Notes: a model not told the origin generated them from the sequence alone. A stretch of DNA of 64,000 bases from Ciborinia camelliae (GCA_025890175.1 JANPYM010000010.1:1580427-1644426), one strand, 5' to 3'; shown: positions 25,160-37,840, numbered from the stretch's first letter. Numbers and translations: made by a program.

Positions 25160-27254
25160 TATGAGATGAGATGAAATGGGATGAAACAAATCATGATGCG
25201 GATGGGATCTTGAGAGTCTATATGTAGATACGGATGCATGAAGAACCCCTCTTGTTCCTCATCTCTATAGTTCTTGGCCCGACAGACTATCGGGACAATA
25301 GCACCACCCGCATAAACTCAACATGAAACTAACCATGAACCACCCGGTCCCTAGTCGCTCTCCTGAGTCCTGCTCAGTTCCCGCAGCCTATCGTGCTGCT
25401 GCTGTAATAATACGGGTTTTAAGTTCTCCCAGGAGCACCAGCAGGACACCAGCGGATGGATGAATCATTCCATATTCCATCACCAAAGAAAAATTTAAAA
25501 ATTCTCCGAACTTTCCACACTCCTCACTGGTGGAATTGCATCTCGCTGCATCCATGATTTCTTGCAGAATCTCCCCAAACCCGATCCACATCACGCGCTT
25601 CTTACCCAGCACTTCCTTGCCCATAAACTTTCTACTAGGACCGCAAACTTCCTACCTCTCGATCCTAAGAATCCCTCATATAAGGATACCCTTAGGCTAA
25701 TTTAGGATAAATTCTTTGGTCTTATTATTGGATATTTCCAAAGTTGACGTGTGAACCTTCTCATTAAATCCCGCTTACTATAAGGATGATCCTTATGATA
25801 TATAATCCCCGACCTTTGGTAAGTTTGATTTAATCAAATTATCTTTCCATTGACAAGATCTAGATAGGAAAAGAGAAGAATCCAATTGAAAAAAGGACGT
25901 TCAAGACAAGACTTCAATGCGAACGAAACAAGAACCTTGAACTTAAATCAAAATGAGCATTTTCACATGGAACGTAAGGAATTTAAAGCATTCTTATTGC
26001 ACATTGACGAGGCATGAAATGTTATCAGGATACCCCTCTATCGTAATATCCTTAATTTTTAGAGTTGAAAAAATATCGCGCTCGTTCAAGGTCTGTGTAA
26101 CAACTGTCAGACGTTAGACTGTCTCGGGCCGTGGGTCCTCGCTTAAAGTGCCAGTTTTTGCGCCTCAGAGAATACCGTCCGTCTGAGAGCCGTTCGGCGT
26201 CCACCTCGTAAAGCTCGCGAATTTCCATGCTTGCTCACTTTTGTGTGATTAGGCCGGCAAGTTCGTGAGCCACCTCTCAAATCAAGCCAAAAAGAGGGCC
26301 TTAAAAGGACGGTGGTGTTCGGCGACCAACTCGTAACGTATTTACTGTAGAATTCGATGAACTTCAAAGTAAGGCTTCTCGCTTATCAATCCAAAATGAA
26401 GGGTGAAAAGCTTTAATTATTAATGAAATTCGAAGTTTTGATTATTTTGAATTAAAAATTATATCATTCAAAAGCTAAATGTTCAAAGTATTTATATGCC
26501 AATCTTTACAAAATAATACATATTTTTAATTGAGATATTACTATATGAAATCGAAAAATTTAAAAGTTCTTCATTTTGATGATTTTGTTATTAATCTAAA
26601 ATAAATTTCTAGCTATATATTTTTATTATATATATCTATAACACTCAATATACTATATAATACCAATAAGATCTACCTATAGAATATAGTATATCTATAT
26701 CGGTAGATAGATAGTCTTTTTAAGAAGCGATTTTTGCTTCTGATACTCAACTCCAGTCTTAAAGCCTGACCAAAATCACGATAACTCGAAATCCCCTTAT
26801 AAAAGCGCACTAATACACATCGTCAAAAGATTTCTTACTGTAGCAGATAAAAGTTTCAAATATCTCAATTTTGAAAGCTTTCTCTCTAGTAACCTTACCT
26901 ATACCATCAAATAGTTTTGAAGCACCTCTCAGCGGGATCCATATATTTGTTTTTATAAGTTGTTAACTTGTTATTCACATCTCGTATGATTAGGTAGGAT
27001 GTGAGTGGTCGAATCCGGCACTCTGCACTATGCCTCTTCTGTGCAGTACAGTTAAGGCTATGCGATGAGATCAAATATTTTCTTTTCTTATTCACTAATA
27101 ATATTTGTAAGTTATCTGTTTTGTACATTTTGAACATCTAGGTACCTAATATCTCTTGTAAAAATTTCTCGCGATAATACTGTCGTGCACTCTTCCTATC
27201 CCAAGGTTACCTTATAACTCGCTCTCTCCCAAGTATTGATTAAATGAAGCCATA
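25160..27254. other. Intergenic region with a very AT-rich block and an imperfect direct repeat
   Basis: No gene is supportable. About 26380-26750 is extremely AT-rich. A more GC-rich island at about 26120-26345 contains a 20-nt direct repeat (18 of 20 matches) at 26192-26211 and 26317-26336. TAAGGAT/ATCCTTA short motifs recur near 25679-25800. Confidence 0.45.
26192..26336. repeat. Imperfect 20-nt direct repeat, 125 nt apart
   Basis: GTTCGGCGtCCAcCTCGTAA at 26192-26211 and GTTCGGCGaCCAaCTCGTAA at 26317-26336 differ at two positions. They lie in a GC-richer island bordered by AT-rich DNA, which could be a fragment of a decayed element. Confidence 0.4.
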
Positions 27255-28530
27255 ATGCCTACGAAGAACATTGTTCCTCGCTCGACAACTCTTGCCTTGA
27301 CTTTACTTGGCTGCAAAATTTGTATGAGCAACTCCCAACTCCCAATTCGCATTTTGAACAATCTATATATCATGGATAGCTAGCTGACGAAAAGAGATAG
27401 TTTTTGCGACCATCTTCCGATTCCTTACATTTCCATTTCGTTGGTATCATTGGAATGGTCCTCCAGTGCTGTACAAGGATATTATCTTTGCCGCCGTCCG
27501 GACCATGGTTTTAAATATCACCATCGCCGAAACGCGATATATTTACCGGAGAGGTATACAAAGATTTCTGCAGAGAAACAAAGCAAACGCCCCAGACCAT
27601 CATCTTGAAAGAGTATGATACGAAGGGACATTGGATTGGAAAACACGATGCGAAAGTCGTGATTCTCTATCTCCATGGTGTGTACTACACGTGTCCGATG
27701 AGCATTGGGCGGTGGGGTGACTGACATTTGCAGGCGGGGGATATACCTACCCATGTACGATTGAGCACATGCGGTACTTGGACCGTCTCATCACCGATTT
27801 GAACACTGATTCCAATGGCATTTCATCTACCGGTATCTCAATTCTATTTCTCGAGTATACCACTGCGCCTGAAGCTCAATTCCCAGTCCAGCTTAAGCAA
27901 GCCAGCGCTTTGCTGTCATATCTCTTGAACGAAGGGCAAAGAGTAGCAGGCGATATTATGATTGCTGGGGACTCGGCTGGAGGCGGACTTGTTCTTTCTT
28001 TGCTGTCCCATCTTCGTCATCCTCATTTGGATATCCAGCCTATCACTCTACATCAACCTCTCAAAGGTGTATTTCTGTTCAGTCCCTGGGTTAGTTTCGA
28101 CACCGATTTTGACAGTTACCCAAGAAATGCCTTTAAGGATGTCCTGGTACCAGATACGCTTCGCAAATGGGCAGGTATGTATCTTGGAACCGTGGATGGA
28201 GAAGTTGATCCTGGAGTTGTGACTGGCGGCAATAATTATAGTGAGCCCCTCCTCGCCAATGCTTCGTGGTGGAAAGGCATGCATGATGTGGTTGAAAATG
28301 TATGGATGTTTGGTGGCGAAGATGAAGTTTTCATTGATTCTTTACGTGCTTTTGGGACGAAGTTTCTTGAAGGTTGGATGGCTGGTGGTGGTGGAGAAGG
28401 GAAGGTTGAATTTCAATTTGTGGAAAGGGAAACTCATGTTGGGCCTATTCTGGATGTCATGCTTAAATACAAAGAAAAAGAACAGACACAGTTAGCTCTT
28501 GAAAAATGGTTGAAAGAGCTTCTAGTGTAG
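27255..28530 (+). pseudogene. Alpha/beta-hydrolase (HSL/esterase, GDSAGG type) with one internal frameshift
   Basis: A lipase/esterase-like hydrolase of the hormone-sensitive-lipase family. Exons 27255-27321, 27401-27677 and 27734-28530 have good splice sites (introns 79 and 56 nt). The N-terminus is hydrophobic (LALTLLGCKIFFATIFRF), a possible membrane anchor. Exon 2 starts in a frame giving PPVLYKDIIFAAVRTM and IAETRY, then homology moves to another frame with GEVYKDFC and KGHWIG. The switch is near 27530-27550 and is consistent with one extra base; spliced length also fails to be a multiple of three by exactly that amount. The rest is intact: YLHGGGYTYP (oxyanion hole), IAGDSAGGG (nucleophile), FGGEDEVFID (Asp) and ERETHVGP (His). 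It is either a young pseudogene or a sequencing error in ATATTTACC. Confidence 0.75.
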
Positions 28531-31344
28531 AACACTGTAGAAGAATCTCATTAAGTCTATAAATGAATCACATAGAATCTAATGATTAGACTTGTTTTTA
28601 AAAAGAATTTAAAAAAACTTTCAAGTTTTTGTTTTAAGATTTTACTAAATTTTAACGTTTTTTGTTAAATTACTTTTTAAACTTTTTAAAAGTAGTATAA
28701 AAATCTGAGTCTAAATTTAAGCTGTATTATATCTACTAGTATATAGAGCGTATATAGATAATAGACAAATAAAACACTAAACGTTACGAAAAAAAAAAGA
28801 AAAGAAATGAATAATTATGACTAATTAACATTTTTCGCAGAAATTTCTTTTACTAGTAACTACTACTTCTGGCAGTGATACATCGTTCATCAAAAGACAA
28901 TTGTCGGATTCAACTGATCGTGTGTCTTCATGCCCGAGCAAGCCACACCGCAGCTAGCCTTGGGGGTCGCCCCTGTACTGTAGCATTGATGCGTCATAAG
29001 TAATTGGGATGGATCCTGGATGTGGAGTCTGAAAATTCCGAAAGTTTGGGACGGGTCACGGCTGGGGTCTCTGTAGGGTACCTACCTATAATAGTGTATG
29101 TATGACATTGTACTGTATGTACTGGGTATGTACTGGTAGGCTGTATGTACCCCACAACCAGGAACGAAGTTGAAATCTCTGCTGCTTTTACATTATGAAT
29201 TCGGGAGAAATCTCGTTCTTTTCGCTCTTCTATACGAGTATTATTCTGGGTAAGGTTATACTTGTAATTTACCTAGGTGATATTGGTATAGAATTTTGGT
29301 ATTTGGGAAATCCTTAGGATATTTTATCGGTTGAGAATCGAGATACTTGTATCGGTAACCTATCTACCACAGTATAATTTTGTTAGTGTACACTGTACAC
29401 TATATCGGTACCTACCTACTCCACCGTCTACCAAGTCTTCCAACACTTTTCCGTTTTAGGAACCGAGGAGGAGGGAGAAAGACTTGGGAGGTTAAGGTAA
29501 CTTTTAAGTAGGTAAGCTGAGCTCAGAAGATCACAAGATCAAAAATAAGAATAATAAGAATGAGGGGTAACATGAATGAAGAATGGGGTGTGCGATATAA
29601 TTGGAGCAAAAAAGTTGTATATTTCCATTACTCTAATATCGTATCGTGAGGTCACGTCTGACAGTTTGAGTAAGGTTGAAACTTGAATGGCGCATGGGAA
29701 TATCTTGGCTCCAGCCTCCAAGTCTTTACTTTCATTGTACAGTAGTAAGTGTGGATTACACGCTCGAATCAAGTAAAATAGATACTTACCGGTATAATAG
29801 GTATCGTTCATCTGATCTTGAACATCCATACATAATAATAATACTTTACCAATATACTTCTAATTGCCTTTAACGTGTCGGTCCGACCCCGAATTTCAAT
29901 ATATCCTATTGTAACTGTAACTTGTGGCTTACCGTCATGTGAGGCCAATAGTCACAGTACATATCAATCAGGAAATAGGTACAGAACCGGTATAGTTGTT
30001 TACAAAACTCATGTTGCAAGGTTATGGAAGAAAGTTTAAGTATAGAAGCGCACGAATCGAATTGAATTGAGGGAATTTTGCTTGGATTGGTGGATATGTA
30101 TTGAGTGTTTCGGTGATGGTTTTCGTATTTTGTATTATGTATCTTGTACTGCAATGAAAATCGTGAGAATCTATGGAGTATTTGGAGCGTGTTCAAGGTA
30201 CAGTAATCCTTAAATTCCAAAATTCTTATACAGCATCTCTTGGTTATCATTCTGGGAAAGATTTCTCTTTCTCTCTACGGCAATAAATCGTGAAGAAAAG
30301 AGAAGAGAGAGGGCCGAGGCATACGAGTCTACGATGAGAGTAAGAGCGAGAGCAACATCAAAAACTTGAATATACTGTATATATCTAGGTACAGTATAAT
30401 GAATCTTTCCATCCGGGTATCCATCTTTCCATTTTTCAACATTCCCTTATATATAAGTCTTATATCTCGAGCCCCCTTACCCATTCCCCCTAGCCATCCC
30501 CCATCCCAAATCCCAAATTCTCATCCTCCTCCAACTCCCCATACCCATTCCCCCATACCCATTGCCCCCTCTCCATCTCTAGTCCTATTCCCCTATACCC
30601 TCTATCACCTACCCATCCATATCTCGCATGCCAAAAGAGAGTCTCTATATGTAGGTATGTAAAGACGGGATCATAAACTTTAAACGAAGATACGATACGA
30701 TATACACCAAAAAAAGAAGAGAAAAGAAAGGAAAAGGAAAAGGAAAAGGAAAGGTAAGAAAGCACTCCTCGCTTCCCCGACAATATATAATCTCATTATC
30801 TGATTAACAAATTAACAAATTAAGAAATAGATCAATAAATCCCCTCGAATTAAAGGACATTTTATTAACATAGATAGGTGTTTAGATGAGGTGGGATGGA
30901 TAGATGTAGGTAGATATAGTGTTAGGAGATTCTTCTTGTAAAGCAAAGCGCAACAGTGTTACACCTGGAGATATAAACGAGGTGGGATGTTAATAAGACA
31001 AGAAAAAGCTATATGAAGTACTCCGTCCGTATTCATAAATGTAATGCAATGGATTCGATTCACTTGATAACCTTCACAATGCGATTGGAAATACCTACTA
31101 GTGAAATGAAAGCTTCTGGTTTCTGAGAGCTGAAGCGATATCCAGTTGATATATGGGGGTCTCTTTCTATCCTCCCTTCTCCCATTTCATAAGAAAAAGA
31201 TCATGAATTGAAGTTGGAGACTCTCTTTCATTTACTACTTCTTCCTCACCCCCACCCTTACCCTCCCCTCCCTGCTCAAATAAAAAGCTCCTCCCCCGTT
31301 CCTTTTCAAATTTCTTATAAAAACTAAAAAATAAAAAATAAAAA
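28531..31344. other. Intergenic region, simple-sequence rich
   Basis: About 2.8 kb. The first 330 bp are strongly AT-rich with T/A homopolymers. Later parts carry TACCTACCTA-type repeats (near 29080-29115 and 29409-29420), a C-rich CCCATTCCC stretch at about 30477-30600 and an AAAGGAAAAGG run near 30717-30755. No gene is recognised. Confidence 0.45.
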
Positions 31345-31530
31345 ATGTACAAATCCCGCATCACCCGCCCCATCACAGCAAATAGCGCATCACACCAGCC
31401 ACCACCCGCCCTCAAGCGGACAGCAGATAGCACAACGGCCAAAAAAGAAAACGGAGCAGGAGTAGAAGGGATTTCCCCCTACAACCACGCACCTCCACAT
31501 TTCCATCCAGAAACAGGTTCCAGTACGTGA
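31345..31530 (+). CDS. Hypothetical small ORF (61 codons) after an A-rich leader
   Basis: The ATG at 31345 follows a long A-rich leader (AAAAATAAAAAATAAAAAATG), typical of an expressed fungal start. The 61-residue product is basic, Pro- and His-containing (SHQPPPALKRTADS, NHAPPHFHPETG) and matches nothing I know. A donor-like GTACGT overlaps the stop (31523-31528), so it could instead be the first exon of a longer gene. A perfect 8-bp hairpin follows the stop. The frame is open and not a shadow of another gene, but support is weak. Confidence 0.25.
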   Translation: MYKSRITRPITANSASHQPPPALKRTADSTTAKKENGAGVEGISPYNHAPPHFHPETGSST

Positions 31531-31534
31531 TTGC

Positions 31535-31560
31535 TCTCTCGCAAGCGAGCAAGCGAGAGA
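31535..31560. repeat. Perfect 8-bp hairpin after the small ORF
   Basis: TCTCTCGC at 31535-31542 pairs with GCGAGAGA at 31553-31560 across a 10-nt loop that itself repeats AAGCGAGC. Role unknown. Confidence 0.55.
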
Positions 31561-31909
31561 CTTATGATTTCGAGGGTGTGGTTTTTGATGTACCGCATGG
31601 ATTACAGAGTTTCAAGGAATGATCTCGCCTTGTACTCCACCTTGCCTTGCGGAGGGAATGGGGGATGGAGAATGGATGGAATTGAGTTGAATTGATGGGA
31701 AAAGTGAGAGTGTGTGAGATAGGATTGTATCACGTTGTCGAAGGTTTCATCACTGGAAGAGAGGGGTAGAGGTTGATAAGGAGAAGGAAGAAATGAAAGG
31801 GGGGAAGAAAAAAAAGGGGGGGGAACGGGGAGTATTCCCAATTAAAAGTCACGGGGTATCTATCTTTCTCTGCATCATATCTCTTATCATCTCCAGTCCA
31901 CTCAATATA

Positions 31910-33913
31910 CTACCATCTCCCCTTTGCACCAAATAACAACCCCCCGCTAGACCTCTCATTATTTTCCATCCTCGCTAACGCCCTATCAATATCATTCACA
32001 TCTAATTCTCCGCTTCCTACCCCTATCATTCTATTATCCGTCATATCCTCATCCTCATCCTCTCTATTTTGGACTAACTGCAATGCATACGCATTCGGAT
32101 TTTGTTTCCGCGCTAGGGATTTCCCGCCAATAAAAATAGTGAATCTGTGTTCACCCATTATGAAAAGGTCGGTTGAGATCTCCGTCCTAGTATGTGGTGA
32201 AATTGAGGATTTGAGAGCTTGGTCGATGCCAGTACAAGCCTCACCGAGGAGGTCTACATGTTCTAGTTTGATAGGACGTGAACCTGGGGATGTATTGAAG
32301 ATATTTGCCGAAGATTGGCCTTTGCGGGGATTGGCAGACCAGTATTTCGAGAGGGAAGGGATGAGGGTGCATGATTCGCCGAGCCAGAAAAGTACTGATT
32401 CCTCATATGCTAATTGAGATGATGCGGATGGAACCTCGAGCACTGATATACCTCCCCGGATTGGACCTGTAGGTTGGACCCTATTGCTGAATAAATCGGT
32501 TGTTTTACGGGTTCCGGGAGTCATGGGGGCAAATTTTGATTGGGTGATTTGTGGAGGACCGGAACTCTTTGAGTTGGTTTTGGTAGCACCTTCGACATAA
32601 CCTGTAAGGTTAAACTCTGAACGTGAACCTCCTTTTATGGATTGTTGGCCAAGAACGCCTCTTTTTGCGCCTGGTCCTACTCCATTCATATCCCACACAC
32701 CCCATTCTCCATCACTCAACAGTACAAGAATTGCCTTGCCACCGTATACCCATTTTGAATCCACGATTGTCTTTCGGCCAAATCCAAAATACGTATTCTT
32801 TTGGGATGATGGGAAATCAGTTTTGTTGTTTTTGAATCCAGGATATAAAGAGATTAGCCAAGATCCTTGCTCAGCGATCGCGCTCTCGGGATCTTCCGAT
32901 GGATTCACCAGGAGCTTATAATTATAGATTCGACAAGTGCCAAGACTATCGGCGACAAGTAAATGACTTGAATGTTGTTCTGAGAGTGATGGGTTGAATG
33001 AAATCCCAACCGCTGGAGAGGGCATATAAATCGATTGGAATGGTGGTACCATGGTTGATGAAGATGGTATCGGTATGGGTATGCGCCATAGCTGCAATAG
33101 CCCAGTAACTTCTTTTGAGTGCGAAGCTATGATAATTTGTGTTTCTCCTGTAGTACTTGAATCGTCTTTCGTTGAAGTTTGCTTTCCCTCAAAATCAACA
33201 GTCATGGATACTCCATCAGATGTTTTTTGATGGCCGGTCAAAATAATCATAGTCTCTCCCCATTTTCCATTTCCGACATTTGCAATCGCAGGTATAAGTC
33301 GGAATTCATCACGACTCTTACTCAGAGAAGACGGCGGTGTGAGAGGTAGCGTAATTAATCGAATAGTATTATCAGCGCAGGCTGCCGTGAAAACAATTTT
33401 TTGCTTCAAAGGATCGATTCCTCGCCAGGGTGCACCATCAGCTCTAAGTATCGAGTTTGGCAAAAGGCTGATATGAAGAGCATCGGTGCCAAATTGTAAA
33501 TCCAAGGTCTGCAGAATGCTGGGGTATGGCCTTCTTGGGTCTATTTCCTGCTCATCATCTTCAAACTCTGGTTTATCCTCGAAAGGTGGTTTAGGGGGTT
33601 CATCTTCATCTGAGTCAAGAGATATGACAGCTTTATTCGAGCCATTGGTTTGTGCAGCCTTTTGGGCCGTACCCTGTGGTTTGAAAGCTCTGCCACCTCT
33701 CCATATAATTTTCACACCATTTTCATTGCCTTGTAAAATTATCGTCGATCCGTTGGGGGAAGGTAAAGGGTATACTTTGGTAGTATGAACACGGTGTGGC
33801 AACTCGTAACTATCAATATTAGAGAAAGTATTAATGGTTTTGATTTGAAGCTACCTCAATTGTGTATTTTGTGAATTCCTTGAAACTCTTGGATGGGAAA
33901 AGCCGGCCGCCAT
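31910..33913 (-). CDS. Nup37-like nucleoporin (WD40/beta-propeller), fungal long form
   Basis: Probable component of the Y-shaped outer-ring complex of the nuclear pore. A first exon, 33913-33855 (ATG in CCATGGCG context), joins through a 45-nt intron (GTAGCT...GATAG, phase 2) to the main exon 33809-31910, giving 652 residues. The join produces TQLSYELPHRVHTTKVYPLPSP, an unbroken family N-terminus; the alternative internal Met (33802) would cut it off. Propeller segments include GNENGVKIIWRGGR, FTAACADNTIRLITLPL, TGLLQLWRIP and GGKAILVLLSDGEWGVWDM. An acidic low-complexity insert (SLDSDEDEPPKPP) lies near residue 90, and the C-terminus is GGLLFGAKGRW. I base the Nup37 call on memory of the long filamentous-fungal Nup37 N-terminus (PLPSPNGSTII...GRR). 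A generic WD40 protein is the alternative. Confidence 0.72.
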
Positions 33914-35583
33914 GGCTCCGAAAAAAAAAAGATTAAGACCTTAATGAGATTACTTCGTCACTGTGAATGGGCTGTTATGATTCGCATATCCCCGCGATGG
34001 GGATTGAGGTATGGAAGTGTGGAAGGTTCTGATTGATTGATTGATTGATTGATTGAATGCTTGCATTTTGATCGCGACGACAAATTGCGCTTGAAGTCGC
34101 GTCAAGCTCCATGTCACGTGATGAGAGCACATCCCCAACCGAAGTTAATCTGAATCAGGCAACCCCAGATAGGTAATTTTCGGGAAACACCTGCAATAAC
34201 CTTTTTCCAAAATCCCCTCAAATCCCCTCAATTTTCAATTTTCTCCATAATGTATTATTCCCCGTGGTGGTTTTTGGTTGCGGGTCTCGGCTTACTTTCG
34301 ATACCTCAGCGATACCTGTCCGTATCTACCTACCTAGTAGGTATGTGAACTTGTGAAGCTTTGAACATTCTACCAGGAGTACTTATTACTCACACCGATA
34401 ATGCCGGTATGGTCTCCGTCTAGGCAATCATATCAACCTTGGAAGTTCTACAATAGTTCTTGTATTGCATTGGGTCTTCTCCTCGGCTCTTGATCTAAAA
34501 CCTAATAATGTAAGACTTGGGCTTACCTAGGTACAGACAGGTGTTTACTATTTTGAGGTGAAGAGACGAAGCTTTATCGAATCATGAATATCATCTTGAC
34601 CTGACCGTACTGAGTCATACCATACCGTATTACGGCGAAAGCCTCCTCAAGATTCTCTTCCAAGGTTGTTAAATGGGCTGAAATCCTTACCTACAGTATC
34701 ACTAACAGGGCATTTATTAGATATCTCCGGGGAGCGGATGCGGATGTGATGATTTACTAATTAACATTGGCGGCTCGAACGGATAACGGATATCGGCACA
34801 AAGCCTGCTTGTTGTAGCCTTGTAGGTTGGCTTGGCTGATCTCCCACTTCCAAGGTTATATGATCTATCACACCCGACACTTCACACCGTCTTCTCCAAC
34901 GAGCCGTACCAAACAGCTTTTCTGAATAACGCCATTGTCCATTTATCCATATCACATTGCATGAGAACTTTCAATCCCTCCCCTCCTCCCCCCAAAACAT
35001 AGAAAGATAGGCATTCAATGATCCATTATTGCTACTACTTCTATTATATGATTCATATCATGGTTCCCTCAGTGGAGAATCACAACATCTTCTAGTAAAG
35101 CGAGGGTAAACCTTTATGGTGGGTACTTTTAAAGTTCGTATCAATAACACCTTGAGAAGATGATTACTTGCTCGCCAGTTTTCTTTCACCATTCACTCAC
35201 TACCTCGTAGGGGATGAGAAAAATGGAAATTTTAAAAAATCCTTTTGGGCGGAACTAGTGTCCGCGATGGATCCTCGGTCTAGAACCGGAGTAGATTACC
35301 CAATTGCTAGGTTTGTCACCTCGACCTTAAAGATGCTACATGCCCACCATTTTCATCTTAATATAATTTATTTACTCTCTCCTTTATAAATACTTCCTTT
35401 CTCGTGGAATAGTCATTTTAGGCTTTAATATCTTCTTATACCATCGTCAATACTTCCTAAAGGGATCAAAGTTTTCATGAAAGAGTACTAAGGCGTATTA
35501 ATTATATCACCCTCCTTGAATCCATTGGGTGATGAGAATAAGTGAGCATTGTGCTTATAAGGTATTGGTACTTTTGCTTCACC
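33914..35583. other. Divergent intergenic region between Nup37-like and MFS genes
   Basis: About 1.7 kb with the promoters of two diverging genes. It contains a (GATT)n microsatellite at 34031-34056, a TCACGTGA site at 34114-34121, CTACCTACCTAGTAGGTA near 34326-34343, and no supportable gene. Confidence 0.5.
34031..34056. repeat. (GATT)n microsatellite
   Basis: Six perfect GATT units about 120 bp upstream of the Nup37-like start codon. Confidence 0.9.
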
Positions 35584-37840
35584 ATGACGAATAACATATA
35601 TGTCGTGAAGGAGGGTATCCACGACCTCGATTCCTCCAACCCTGCCTCTGTAACTCTCACATCTTCATTATCAGACCATGAAAATCACCACCCTCCTCTC
35701 TCGCTAACCCCTTCTATCACATCTTCATCTTCCGACTCGATCAATAGTGATCCTCTAGCTCCACTCGAACTTGCTCTCACTCCGAATCTTGAGACAGCTG
35801 CAGAACAACTTGCACATACCCAATTAAGTTATACAAGGACCGGTACATCATACGCTACCACTGGTTCACGGAATCCATCATTCGAAGTTGATTTTGAAGA
35901 AAATGATCCCGATGACCCAAGGAATTGGCCACTGTGGTATCGTTTTTATGCACTCTTTGCTGTGAGTTTCGCGACGTGGTCTACGGTTCTGTATAGTTCA
36001 ATATATACCTCGAGTATGCCGGGGATGATCAAAGAATTCTCCATCACGAGCGAACCAGTTGCAACTTTGGGTGTTACGACATACCTTCTTGGGTTGGCGA
36101 CTGGGAGTTTGGTTCTTGCACCGTTGAGTGAGATTTGGGGGAGAAGACCAGTTTATATAGGAACTTTGGCTTTCTTCACCTTAATGGTATTACCATGTGC
36201 TTTGGCAACTGGCCTCGGCGAGGTCCTGAGTTTCAGATTCATTGGGTATGTTTAGATGAGCTTTTATCTATATTACTTTTGATTGATGTTGATGCAAATT
36301 ACAGTGCACTTGCAGGTGCTGCCATGATATCAAACTCTCCTGGATCAGTTGCAGATATCACTACTGAAGAGTATCGTGCCTTGGCTTATAGTATTTGGAG
36401 TATCGGACCAATGAATGGCCCTGTAACAGGTCCCCTTATTGGCGGTTTCGCTGCCGAGTACCTGGGATGGAGATGGACAAATTGGATTGTAATGATGCTT
36501 TCTGGATGCGCTTGGATAGCTTGCGGATTTGTTAAGGAGACGTACGCACCAGTAATCTTAATAAAGAAAGCGGCAAAAATGCGCGAAGAGACAGGTGATG
36601 AGCGATATTGGTGCCGATACGATCAAAAGAAGAGCTGTGAGTAGATTCTGATACGTTGCCTTGTGAAGGACGCTAATTTATGTTTGAGTCTTTGAAATCT
36701 TGAAGATCAATCTTTCTCGACCATTTGTACTATGCTTTACAGAACCAATTCTTTGGTTCTGGAATGCATATATTGCTGTAAGTTTCTTTCGTGGCTTGAC
36801 GTTGTTAATTTTGGTGCTACGATGTACAAGAACGGCCAAGCCACGTGACGACGTACGAAATAAATCGCACACTCCTTCTAAGATTCCAGGCATCTAAGCT
36901 TAAAAGCTATTTGATTGTCAATTCCGAATTGAAACATTGAAAAGTTTCATGAGGATCAAAGCCTAAGATCATTTCATTGTCAAATTTGAATTGCCACTTT
37001 CAAGAGCTTCGAATTTTGAATTCGGTATACGATTTATCTCGTACATCGCGTAGTAGCTAAAGTTGTTGTGCCACGGGAACCATTCAAGCTAATAGGTATG
37101 TGTAGGTCATTTATGGTATTCTTTATCTCTGTTTCGTTGCCTATCCAATCATCTATACAGACCTGCGTGGGTGGACCTTAGGCCAGTCCGGACTCGCTTT
37201 CCTAGGAATCGGAGTGGGAACCATGCTCGGAATCGTTTCGGAACCACTTATTCGGAGAATGATCAATTCGCACAAGAAAGATGCCGAAACGGGAAAGGTC
37301 CCACCCGAAGCGTCAGTGAGCATTATTTGCATCGCGGCGGTTTTGTGTCCCGTGGGACAACTCTGGTTTAGCTGGACTTGTTTTCCTATCACCATTCATT
37401 GGATCTGGCCCATCCTTGCGGGAATTCCATTCGGGGCTGGAAATACCTTGGTTTTTATCTACGGAACCAACTATCTCGCTGGCTCATATGGTATCTATTC
37501 GGCATCGGCACTCGCGGGAAATAGTGTCATCAGATCAATTGTTGGAGGAACATTACCATTGGCTGGACCCGCGATGTACGAGACGCTCAAACCACAATGG
37601 GCGGGAACTTTGTTGGGATTGGTACAAGTTTTCCTCATCCCCATCCCTTTCATCTTCTATAAATGGGGATCGAAAATCCGCGCCAAGAGTCCGTTGATTA
37701 AACAAATGAGAGATGATCAGGAGAGAAATGATGCCAGAGCAGCGAGATCCAGGAAAAAATCCCAGATGAAAGAGTCGTTGGATAGGGCAAAGGGTGCGGT
37801 GGTTCATACTTGTGAAAAGGATGTGGAAAGTGCTGGGTAA
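35584..37840 (+). CDS. Major facilitator superfamily transporter, DHA1 drug/polyamine-type
   Basis: A 12-helix proton-antiport-type exporter of the plasma membrane. Exons 35584-36245, 36305-36636, 36689-36777 and 37106-37840 (introns 59, 52 and 328 nt; phases 2, 1, 0) give 605 residues. The start at ATG 35584 (ACCATGACG) is the first Met of the frame and leads to a long hydrophilic N-terminus ending in EENDPDDPRNWP, typical of this family. Membrane segments begin with FYALFAVSFATWSTVLYSSIY. Motif A is APLSEIWGRRPVY, and motif C-like GPMNGPVTGPLIGGF follows intron 1. After the central loop, NLSRPFVLCFTEPI starts the second half, and the cytosolic tail is charged. Intron 3 is far longer than others in the window. 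If intron 3 were retained the protein would end after about 40 codons, in the second half. Confidence 0.9.
36778..37105 (+). other. Unusually long (328 nt) intron of the MFS gene
   Basis: The donor GTAAGT and acceptor TGTAG fit the reading frame (YIA joined to VIYGILYL). The inside holds two similar ~30-nt segments (ATTGTCAATTCCGAATTG near 36913 and ATTGTCAAATTTGAATTG near 36976) and a short inverted repeat (TGGCTTG / CAAGCCA). An inserted small repeat is possible. Confidence 0.6.

Noticed and set aside
27551..27570. GT...AG segment of 20 nt that might serve as an intron repairing the hydrolase frame
   Set aside because: Far too short for splicing, and its removal does not restore the required phase.
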